Source of the DNA: Romanomermis culicivorax
Taxonomy: Eukaryota > Nematoda > Enoplea > Mermithida > Mermithidae
Direction: 5' to 3'
Length of the DNA: 64,000 nt
NCBI GenBank assembly: GCA_963922205.1
Contig: CAWUHX010000122.1
Location: forward strand, 372,001 to 436,000
The notes under the pieces are model-generated. The model was not told the origin of the DNA. It saw only the letters and a program-made list of their open reading frames with translations, and ran no database searches. Position numbers and translations under genes: made by a program. Position 1 is the first letter of the stretch. Each line of letters begins with the position of its first letter. Positions 55,891 to 64,000 of the stretch are shown one piece after another.

Positions 55891-58800
55891 ACGTTCAACT
55901 CGCGTTTCCGAATGGCACGATGTTCGTCTTCGAAACGTTCACCGCCACCCCAGAAGACTGGACCGCGCTTTTCGCCCTAGTCGACGGCGACCACACCATC
56001 GTAGTTTCCTTCGATGGAGCCGACGACTGGGCGGGAATCTACGCGCTTCTGGGCACCCAATTTCGAACCGACCGGCAAAAGAAGAACAAAGATCCCGTCG
56101 TGAAAGCAATCCACTTCGACGCGTACCGCGTCATTCGCAATATCGACATATCTCCGTCACTGTACGAGTTGGCCCGCCGAATCGGTTTCTTTCCAGAAAA
56201 ACGCACGCTCAAAGCCACCGTTTCTGCAATGTGGGCGCTAGACGTGTCAAAGCTAACTTTACGCTTTCCCCACGCTCTCCGCTTTTTCAACAATCCAACA
56301 ACGTCGTTCCTACAATCCGACGTCCTGGCATACGCGGCCCTCGACGCCTATTATCCGCTGCTATTGTTCTTGGCATTTGGTCGTTACGGCTTCATCCCCG
56401 AGGTCTACAACGCGCCCGCGTTGTTTCCCCACGACTCGTTGGACGCCGCCGAAATCGACCATCTCGCCGAGTACGTCATCGCAACTTTTCACAACGTCGC
56501 GCTGTCGGATGTCTTGCCTCCCGACTACGCCAACCGGATTTACCCGACTACGTCGCAAGTGGCCTTGCCCGCGATCATGCGAGATGAAGTTCTTTCGGCT
56601 TATAAATTTTTTATGTATGATTGCACATCGTCCGACCACGGTCGGTCTTTCTGTTTAGGAACGGTTCCCAACGGCTTCAGAGATGTCAAATCTTTGACGC
56701 GGACAACTCACCCGAAGCTTCTCCCCGTTCCGAAAGTGCCGAAAAAGAAGAAAAAGAAACAGAAGGACGAATGGAACAAGTCACCAGACGTCTCCGACGA
56801 CGAAGATCCGGCTCTCAAGCCACAATCGGTGTTCGATGATCCCAAACGTCTTCAAGCAGCCGTCACGTCGGCCATGAAAAGCAATATCATCCACCGCATC
56901 ATCGAGTTGCTCAACTTTCCGCTTTCACCGATATACAAGTTGGCCGTCCGCGATCGTATGCCTTACAACGATCCCAACTTGCCGCCGCTTCCCCACAAAG
57001 TCGAAGACCTTTGGACCGAACGCGTAGCTGCCGACCAACCCCTACGCGAGCGCACTTATAACGGTACCCATTATCGTTATCACCCTTCAACCTTCCTTAA
57101 TTTTTTACAGATTGACGGAGAATGGTTCTGGAAGCTAACGTCTTTTATGCCGTTAGCCGCGCTCCTAGCTTCACCATGTTCCGCCGCGGAATACGCCTGG
57201 GTCAACGACGTCCTCCTCCGCCACGCGCAATCGATGACGCCAGATACACGCGCCGTGTTCTACGAATGCATGTGGTACCGCAGCGACGGCAACCCCAATT
57301 CGCTTCTCACGAATTGGATGAACCGCATTCCGGAACGCGAGCCCAGTTTTTCGGCCGACCCAAGCACGTACATCTGCAACCGCTTCGCGTTACGCCCGAT
57401 CGTGTTCGACGAAAACTTCCATATGGAAACGTCGGTCGAAGAAGTTGAAATCGATGAAAACGATTATACGGCCAATCCACATAGCCGTTTCCATTTTTAT
57501 TCAACATTCATCGCGCTCATCGACCACCAAAACCGTCTTTCGTTCCCCGCGCCGGTGTATGCGTACCCCATGCCGACTACGGCTTCGGTGCACACGCTCA
57601 CCGCCGAGGAACTTCTCGACCGTCCTATCGACGTTGAAGTTGAACCCGCCGACGATGAACTACTTGAAACGCCGATCTTCGATCTCAACATAGCGAAGCT
57701 GCCGCCGTCAACGGACGTGTCGGCCCTTCCTATGGTACTCGCGCCTTCCGATATTACCGCAACTGCCACGCAAATCAACGATTTCCTGAAATTGACGCTC
57801 GATGAAATTTCCAACATCGCTCCGGCTCCAATGGACGAGTCCACACCCGTCCAACCCGCTGCGATTGACTCCGAGACAATGACGTCAGAACAAATGTTAA
57901 CTGACATACCCGAAGAAAGTACGGTGGACCAATCCACGTCTATGGACGTCGCCTCTATGGAACCAGCCGCTGCGACTATCACCACGGCACCCGCCGTGGA
58001 TCCACGAATATATTTGGCGACACCGGCCGTTTTGCCGGGACCTCCGCTTGTTGCTACTGTTGCCGCAGCCAGGTATAGTGCTCCTGTACGTTTTTCGCAA
58101 CAGTTTATTTCAGCTCCGCAATGGGACGCTTTGGCCGCAGCACTGACCGTGCATCATTTTCCGCCACCGCCGCCAGGTATGTTATTCCCCGAACACCAAT
58201 GGAAAAATTTCCCCGAATCGTTGAAAGAACAAATACAACAAATTTTGTTGCCGCAACCGACGTTGATCGCCCCGGCCCCGCAAGTAGCTCAAATTGCTCC
58301 TGCGATGGCCCAACCCGTCATGCAATTACCGGCCCCGTTACCGCCGCCGGTCATATCGCAACCGCAAATGATCCCCCAACCGCCGCAACCAGCGATTCTA
58401 CCACCGCCGACGGCGCCTGTGGATGTCCAAACCCCACAGGCATCCAGCACGTCCGTGCCGGCTCTAGATCGCTATGGTAATCCCATCCGAAGACCCGGTC
58501 GGTATGAACATTCGATAAAACGAAAACAACAGCTCCAGGACGAATCAGCGTACCGCAAATCTCACAAGACGAAAACATCGGACGAACCGAGTACACGGCG
58601 TACGCCGCCACCCAGCACTTCGCGTGCTGAGCGCGGCCGAACGCCCAGCGAACGTACCACTCGACGCCGTGAACAACGGGATAAGCAAAGAACCCGCGAG
58701 GAAGCCGAACGTTCTTCGCACGCTACGTCAACGCCGAAACCCAAACGCGATTCTTCCAAAACAGCAGCGTCGGCAACGTTACCGCCGCCTGCTCACAAGC

Positions 58801-60284
58801 CAGACAGCCACCGTTCACACCACGAATCTCATTCTCGTGATGACCGCCACCGTAAAGAAACGAAACAAACTCCAGCAACCGGCAGGGAAAGCCGCCAACA
58901 CGAACGCCGCGATGACGCACCGCCGCATCGTACTCAGAGCGAACAAACCCGTAAGGTGCACACGACGGGTTTTTACGAAGAACACTATCGCCACGGTTTC
59001 CGCCGTTCACCTACGAAACTAACAGACTATATTAGCCCATTGCACCGAGACGCCGAAATCCAGCGCCGCCTGGAAGCGCTAAAGAACCCGCCGAAAGATG
59101 AATTTAAGGCTCCGCTCCCGCCGCCTCCTATGGACGTGGAGCCCGCAACACCTTCGACTACGCCTACGGTAACGTCGCAGCCGCTCACGGCTCCGACAAC
59201 CGCCATAACGACCACGGTAACCCACACCACGTCGCTGCCGCCTACGGCCCCGACGTCGGCTCCGGTTACTGCGGTCAGTCAACCGCAAATGATCATCGCC
59301 ACCAAACCGGTCCTTGGAGTTCAGTTGCCACCAAGTTCCGCACCAGCAATCAAGCCCAGGTTGCCTAGCGAGGCTACGCACTTGCCGAACTATACGCGAT
59401 TCCGTACTACCGATAAGCCGCATGCTGTTACGATTGTCACGCCGGGCTATCCGCCACATATTGACCCGGCCGTCGAATTCTTCTCACCACGAACAATGCA
59501 CGAGATGGTGCTGATCAATTTTTTCGGGCGCCTTCGCATTCACATCACAATGCCCGTGCACATACGCGCCACGAACGCTTCGCTGGCGTTGTACCAATAT
59601 TTCCGCGACCACTACCGCCCCTCATACGTCGAACAACAACCACCGATTTCGCACGCCGTTGCCACAGTGATATTGAAGTGGGTCGCCAGTCTTTGGGCCG
59701 AGGAGCTCGGCGTCGTTGACGCCGTTCACACCGCCCACTTGACTCTTTTCCTTTACGAAGCCCGCGGCCTGGATAATCCTTCGTGCCTGCTCCAAGCCTA
59801 TAACACCGCTGTCGGACTTATCGACAGCTGGATGGCTTATCCGAGCTACGCACCGTTTCCACAGCCGCCCGAAATCGCCGACATTCGAAAAATTTATTTG
59901 CAATACCACAGCGAGACGGATCGCCCCGCGCCCCTGCTGCGTCGGCACGACTTTTCGGCCCGGTGGAATCTTCGGCCACCACGACCGTTGCCGCCAACAG
60001 GGACGCCGTCCGACAAACCGTCGTTAATTGCCACTCAATTGCCAGCACCCGGTGTGAACCCGCTATCACCGCTTCCACCTCAAACATCAACCTCATCGTC
60101 GCGCCGCCGGGACACCTCTAACTACGGTCGATCTCGTTATTCCCGTAACGTCCGTTTTGATGGTCACGAAGACCCGTATGATCCCCACGGCTACGATAGC
60201 TACCGCCGAAACGAACGCGACCGCCGCGATCCGCAACGAAATCACCGCTCCGCATCCGACACCCGTTATCGCCGCCGCCATTGA
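55890..60284 (+). CDS. Element B ORF3 exon 2, main part: exonuclease motifs II-III and long tail
   Basis: Open from ATG 55776 in this frame, but domain homology starts at about 55890. Exonuclease continues: '[14 protein letters not shown]', motif II with Asp 56025-56027 ('[11 protein letters not shown]'), motif III '[11 protein letters not shown]' (Tyr 56331-56333, Asp 56343-56345). These are the positions expected for a DEDDy (RNase D/WRN-type) 3'-5' exonuclease. Downstream: a Lys-rich spot at about 56740, a helical region (about 56870-57540) shared with C and D, an acidic/Pro-rich region with many PPxP repeats (to about 58500), an Arg/Ser/Lys-rich region (58500-59100), a Pro/Thr-rich stretch, a conserved C-terminal domain (about 59380-59960) and a basic, Arg/Asp/Tyr-rich tail. 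The role is not known; I infer nucleic-acid binding and processing in the replication cycle. Confidence 0.82.
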   Translation, partial: YVQLAFPNGTMFVFETFTATPEDWTALFALVDGDHTIVVSFDGADDWAGIYALLGTQFRTDRQKKNKDPVVKAIHFDAYRVIRNIDISPSLYELARRIGFFPEKRTLKATVSAMWALDVSKLTLRFPHALRFFNNPTTSFLQSDVLAYAALDAYYPLLLFLAFGRYGFIPEVYNAPALFPHDSLDAAEIDHLAEYVIATFHNVALSDVLPPDYANRIYPTTSQVALPAIMRDEVLSAYKFFMYDCTSSDHGRSFCLGTVPNGFRDVKSLTRTTHPKLLPVPKVPKKKKKKQKDEWNKSPDVSDDEDPALKPQSVFDDPKRLQAAVTSAMKSNIIHRIIELLNFPLSPIYKLAVRDRMPYNDPNLPPLPHKVEDLWTERVAADQPLRERTYNGTHYRYHPSTFLNFLQIDGEWFWKLTSFMPLAALLASPCSAAEYAWVNDVLLRHAQSMTPDTRAVFYECMWYRSDGNPNSLLTNWMNRIPEREPSFSADPSTYICNRFALRPIVFDENFHMETSVEEVEIDENDYTANPHSRFHFYSTFIALIDHQNRLSFPAPVYAYPMPTTASVHTLTAEELLDRPIDVEVEPADDELLETPIFDLNIAKLPPSTDVSALPMVLAPSDITATATQINDFLKLTLDEISNIAPAPMDESTPVQPAAIDSETMTSEQMLTDIPEESTVDQSTSMDVASMEPAAATITTAPAVDPRIYLATPAVLPGPPLVATVAAARYSAPVRFSQQFISAPQWDALAAALTVHHFPPPPPGMLFPEHQWKNFPESLKEQIQQILLPQPTLIAPAPQVAQIAPAMAQPVMQLPAPLPPPVISQPQMIPQPPQPAILPPPTAPVDVQTPQASSTSVPALDRYGNPIRRPGRYEHSIKRKQQLQDESAYRKSHKTKTSDEPSTRRTPPPSTSRAERGRTPSERTTRRREQRDKQRTREEAERSSHATSTPKPKRDSSKTAASATLPPPAHKPDSHRSHHESHSRDDRHRKETKQTPATGRESRQHERRDDAPPHRTQSEQTRKVHTTGFYEEHYRHGFRRSPTKLTDYISPLHRDAEIQRRLEALKNPPKDEFKAPLPPPPMDVEPATPSTTPTVTSQPLTAPTTAITTTVTHTTSLPPTAPTSAPVTAVSQPQMIIATKPVLGVQLPPSSAPAIKPRLPSEATHLPNYTRFRTTDKPHAVTIVTPGYPPHIDPAVEFFSPRTMHEMVLINFFGRLRIHITMPVHIRATNASLALYQYFRDHYRPSYVEQQPPISHAVATVILKWVASLWAEELGVVDAVHTAHLTLFLYEARGLDNPSCLLQAYNTAVGLIDSWMAYPSYAPFPQPPEIADIRKIYLQYHSETDRPAPLLRRHDFSARWNLRPPRPLPPTGTPSDKPSLIATQLPAPGVNPLSPLPPQTSTSSSRRRDTSNYGRSRYSRNVRFDGHEDPYDPHGYDSYRRNERDRRDPQRNHRSASDTRYRRRH

Positions 60285-60695
60285 CAAGAGCTTTTTGTAC
60301 AGTAACATTGTTTCTTTTCTTCGTTTTTTGTGTTTCTTAACCTCACTTTTGATCCGGTTGTTTCATTTCTAATCTCGTTTTTGCTTTATATTTTTGTACT
60401 AGTTTCCAGCGCACGTGCAGCCGACGCTGCAAGCAAACAGTAAGTTGACCGCCGGTGGCCCGCTACACGCCCCCACTTGCCCCGTTTTGTCCGTACACTC
60501 CGCCGCTGGGCTTATGGTCGCTGCCCCAAAAATCGGCTCAAACTACCCCAACACTCCGCCGGCCCCGCTGTGTGACGCCGAAGACTCTTCGGCAACCCCG
60601 GCGACGGCCTGTAGTGGCGGAGCCCTTCCCCTTGCACGTTCTTTTCGTTATTTCCTGACGATCGCTTAGGGCGATCTACTGCAAGGGGGGAGGGG
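60285..60695 (+). other. Element B 3' untranslated region
   Basis: No convincing gene. A possible acceptor (actagtttccag) ends at about 60409. A small hairpin gatcgc-ttagg-gcgatc lies at about 60660-60676, just before the polypurine tract. Confidence 0.5.
60683..60695 (+). promoter_or_regulatory. Polypurine tract of element B
   Basis: aaggggggagggg, directly before the right LTR. It would prime plus-strand DNA synthesis. Confidence 0.85.
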
Positions 60696-61285
60696 TGTTG
60701 TAGTGTGTTTTCCGCCGATTTTTCATTATTTGTCAAAACGCGTCACAGGCCCGCAGGTGGCAAGTGGAGAGAGCAACGCGGACCACCAGTGGCCATCTTA
60801 CTGTAGCGCACGTCGGTACGCGTGCGCTGGTCTCTCTCTACACATTATTCTTTAACGTATACTTTACGTGTATTTTTATTTTCTTTACTAGTTGTGTGCC
60901 CCGCCGGCCACCACTAGTACGTATTAGCCGCCTCCCACCACGCTTTTCTCGTCTTTGCTCGCCCGTGCGTGGGAGTAGATTTATTATTGTCATTTTATTT
61001 TCGTCTCGCCCGTAACGTTTTGGTCACGTAAGTTTTTCGTACGTTATTGTATAATAATAAATAGGTAGGAGAATCCCTTATTTTTAGTTAGTGAGAAAGA
61101 AGGGAGACAATTAGAGAAACTAGGTTTTCTTTAATTGTTGGGATAATTATCGTCGGGGTTTAAGTACTAGTAATTAACTAATCGGGTAAACGTGGGCGTG
61201 GGACGCACGTACATTAAGGACGCAACCTCGGAATCCCAATCCTGCTCACGCCGCATCATCCCCGACCGCAAACCAAGATATAACA
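60696..61285 (+). repeat. Right LTR of element B (590 bp)
   Basis: Second copy, immediately after the purine tract aaggggggagggg and immediately before the GATG duplication. Confidence 0.95.
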
Positions 61286-61289
61286 GATG
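61286..61289 (+). other. Target-site duplication GATG, right copy
   Basis: Partner of 50311-50314. Counting only one copy, the coding frame of element A is continuous across the insertion. Confidence 0.9.
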
Positions 61290-64000
61290 CAACCCTTGGA
61301 GCACGTGCATTCCTACAGAGAACCGACATAATAGCAGAATTCACAGGAGAAGCCCTCACAGTCTGGCCCTGCAAGCAGGTAAACGCATCCAAAGTCTTTT
61401 ACAACCACAAAGTCAACCAAACATGCTACAAACTTTTACCCATTTTCGTAGGAACCGAACTCATGTTTTCAAATCCAGGAGGCAACGATTTGACCCCTTT
61501 CTCACAAACCGTTGACTGCCATCACATGCATGTAGCCCTTTACAAACAGAATAATACATGGGTAAGTGAAACAGGATCCCCGCATGTCACAAATTTACCT
61601 TTAGAAATTGTCTGGAACCAGAATTTTTCCCTTTTCCATTTTAATACACCCGCCATTTTTCATGATCAACTTGCAACTATTTCAACCAACTTACTCTTTT
61701 TGAAACAATACATTTACAAAACTCACACACTCGAAAACGTTGTCCAAAAACTCGTCAATTACACCGCCCAAATGTCTCTCAATTCCGATACAGTTTACAA
61801 CATGATCTCAGGCACTGGCCAAGCACTCGGAAATACACTCTCTGGCGCCGGTCAAGGCATAGAACATGTAATAACCGGTACCACCCAAAGTCTCACGGAT
61901 GGATTAAACAATTTACTCAAAGGACCCCTGCAAATCATTATCAATCTCGTCGTTATTACTGTAGTTATTGCAGGCGTCTTTTATTCGTTTCTCGTTCTTC
62001 GAAAATATTTCCCCTCTCCAAAGCATCATGCCACAAACGAACATGCATACAAAATACCATCAAACAACAGACATTTACATGAGACCATTCCCCCATCATT
62101 CGGCCATGCTCTCTTAGAATTAGCTAATCGTCGTGGGGCGCAAAAACAGCAGAAATACATTCTTGTTGATATTGATACCCCCCGAACTCCTGCAATCGAA
62201 CTCATTAATCAAATTCAGCAATCTGCATCAAATAAGCCACCCCAAAACGTACCTGAGAAACATACCCCTCATATCCCAATCACACTTAACGGCAAATTAA
62301 TGACAAAAGGCATGATTGACACTGGTGCAGTTTACTCACTCATCGATTCCCGAGTCGCGCAACTTTTACAACTAGACATGAAACCCCCGCTAGTCCAAGC
62401 AAAAGCAGCAAATAGTCTTCCAATTCACTTTGTAGGGACCACTTTTGTCACAGTGACAGCCCAAACAATCCAGGAAACAATCATGGTCCATGTCCAAAAA
62501 GATTGCACAGCAGACATCCTTCTAGGCAAAAACTTTCTCAGTCGATTTTCGGAATACACTATCAATAATCAAAAATCTCAGGTAAAATTTGGCAATGTTA
62601 TACTACCTTGTGATGGCCTAGAATATAGCCCCCTTTCAACCCGTGGTGGAACTTATCTAGACGAGAAATTAGAATTACCATCCCGTACAGTAACCGAATT
62701 TACTGTCCCCTTGCCCAAATCGTACTTACAGGTCAAACAGCTTGAATTCACCCCGAAACCCAAACAGAACTCTAAAGTCCATTTCGCAGCTTGCATCTCT
62801 GAAAATCAAAACAGTCGCATACGCATATCTGTCCTAAACACGCAAGAAACAGCTCAAATTCTTTACCCTGGAACATGCATTGGCACAGTCTCTTGTTACA
62901 TCCCGAAACAAAATACTCCCGCTAACGTAACCCCTTCCACGCAAAACCAGCCCAACCGTTTTGATACATTCACATGGTTAAAAGAAAATGTTAATTTAAC
63001 CTCCAGTGACCTCACAGAAGCAGAAAAAACGCAACTCCTACGCGCCCTATCGAAGTACCCTACATTATATGCTAAGTCCAAAATGGATGTAGGTAGAACC
63101 ACCCTCGTTTCGCATACAATTGACACCAATGGCTCCCAACCCGTACGTAGACAACTTTATCGGACTTCCCCAAAGGAAAAGCAAATCATACAAGCAGAAG
63201 TTGAGCAACTCGCAGCAGCAGGTGTCATAAGCCAAAGCAATTCCCCATGGTGTACCAACACAGTGTTAGTTCCAAAAAAAGATGGAGGCCATCATTTATG
63301 CATTGATTTTAGAGGCCTCAATAAAGTCACCAAAAAAGATACCTACCCCTTACCCCGTATAGACGAAATTCTAGACACCCTCCGTGGAATGAAATATTTC
63401 ACCTCCCTTGACCAATCCAATGCATATTATTCCATTCCCATAGCACAAGCAGACAGAGAAAAAACGGCCTTTAATTGCTCAGCCGGCCAATATCAATTCA
63501 ATTACCTCCCTTTTGGACTCACCAATGCCCCAGCCACATTCCAAAGGTTAATGGATGTTATCCTCTCAGGTCTGCAATGGAACACATGCCTTGTGTATCT
63601 CGACGATGTTTTGGTATTCGCAGACTCCCATGCCCAAATGCTGGAACGTTTAGACACCATTCTTGCCCGATTCTCACAAGCAGGCCTTAAGCTAAACATA
63701 CAAAAATGCAAATTCTGCCAGCCCCAAGTCCAATACTTAGGCCACGTCATTTCCCAGCAAGGCATTTCACCAGATCCCCACAAGGTACAGGCCATTTATG
63801 ATATACCCACACCCAAAAGCTCAAAAGAAGTTAAGTCATTCCTTGGCCTACCCTCGTATTATCGCAGATTCATCCCAAATTGCTCCCAAGTTTCTAGCCC
63901 ACTCACATCGCTACTCAAAAAGAATTCCGAATTTTCCTGGGGCCCTGAACAGCAAAATGCATTCACTAAGCTCAAAGAATTACTCATCCATGCCCCAATA
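61290..64000 (+). CDS. Element A continuation: glycoprotein end, protease, RT, start of RNase H
   Basis: Frame of 61292, the exact continuation of the frame left at 50314, open for all 903 codons to the window end. First the rest of the glycoprotein-like part: cysteines, sequons, amphipathic helices and a membrane segment at about 61930-62000 ('IIINLVVITVVIAGVFYSF') followed by basic residues. Then a cytoplasmic/linker part and an aspartic protease ('GMIDTGAVYSLID', Asp-Thr-Gly at 62318-62326). RT core follows: 'WCTNTVLVPKKDGG', 'SLDQSNAYYSIP', 'LPFGLTNAPATFQ' and 'YLDD' at 63595-63606. From about 63830 the RNase H connection begins. It has no ATG of its own because it is the 3' part of a split gene. 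Confidence 0.87.

Larger units (their letters stand above)
50315..61285 (+). mobile_element. Element B: complete, young, internally deleted LTR element with ORF3
   Basis: 10,971 bases with two 590-base LTRs, primer site, gag, RNase H remnant plus integrase, spliced-type ORF3 and a polypurine tract. The LTRs differ at two positions by my reading (t/g in the 'gcgct-gtctc' region and g/c in 'gacgca-gtaca'), so insertion is recent. Nucleocapsid knuckle, protease, RT and most of RNase H are missing. GC-rich, CpG-rich coding DNA contrasts with C, D and A. Gag and ORF3 relate it to C, D and E. Confidence 0.93.
46425..64000 (+). mobile_element. Element A: Ty3/gypsy-type with Gag-glycoprotein-Pol frame (split by B)
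   Basis: 5' LTR (46425-47322), primer site, then one long frame 47566-50314. It is interrupted by element B (50315-61285 plus a 4-base duplicated target) and continues in the same frame from 61290 to the window end in RNase H. Integrase and the 3' LTR lie beyond 64000. No stop or frameshift is seen on either side of B, so A was intact in coding terms when B landed. RT motifs ('LPFGLTNAPATFQ', 'YLDD') are of Ty3/gypsy type but clearly distinct from B, C, D and E. Confidence 0.85.

Noticed and set aside
1..64000. tRNA or rRNA genes
   Set aside because: No cloverleaf-like box A/box B pairs or rRNA-like stretches were noticed; a covariance-model scan would be decisive but was not possible.

Overview
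The window is a stack of transposable elements from an animal genome. I recognise no host protein-coding gene, rRNA, tRNA or CRISPR array. The element mix (Penelope-like GIY-YIG remnant, CR1/Jockey-type LINE, L1/Tx1-type LINE, a ~250-bp MITE family and at least five Ty3/gypsy-type LTR elements) and spliced-type signals (GTAAGT donors, TTTTTCAG/TTTAG acceptors) point to a metazoan, most likely an invertebrate with a repeat-rich genome. I cannot name the phylum from sequence alone. Background DNA is AT-rich. Element B (50315-61285) is strikingly GC-rich with CpG-rich codons.

Layout. 1-4440: low-complexity AT tract, a dead Penelope 3' end, and a dead CR1-like reverse transcriptase split by a MITE. 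4440-14026: largely non-coding, containing a decayed minus-strand L1/Tx1-type LINE (6043-9961, itself hit by a MITE) and a cluster of TCTTATAAGA palindromes. 14027-16678: element E, minus strand, 5' LTR plus gag remnant, abutting element C. 16679-28560: element C, minus strand, decayed gag-pol plus a third gene. 28750-40920: element D, plus strand, 5'-truncated, decayed gag-pol plus the same third gene and a probable 3' LTR. 40921-46424: non-coding DNA with a nested MITE cluster and other repeats. 46425-64000: element A, plus strand, running off the window, split by the complete insertion of element B.

Two things stand out. First, elements B, C and D all carry a large third ORF downstream of integrase. 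Its N-terminal part has the motifs of a DEDDy 3'-5' exonuclease (RNase D/WRN type: DxE, D, YxxxD). This is followed by a helical region, a Pro/Gln-rich region, a basic region and (in D) an RG-rich tail. In all three copies the ORF begins on a small separate exon with its own ATG, preceded by a pyrimidine-AG acceptor. It then joins the exonuclease exon through a phase-1 intron, so a spliced subgenomic mRNA is predicted. Element B has lost its nucleocapsid, protease and RT but keeps near-identical LTRs, gag, integrase and this third ORF, so it looks like a recently mobilised non-autonomous derivative.

Second, element A reads Gag (four CCHC knuckles), then a signal-peptide-bearing, Cys-rich, membrane-anchored glycoprotein-like segment, then aspartic protease and RT, all in one reading frame. 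A glycoprotein lying between gag and pol is not the usual LTR-retroelement order. Element B sits inside this glycoprotein segment with a 4-bp GATG target duplication.
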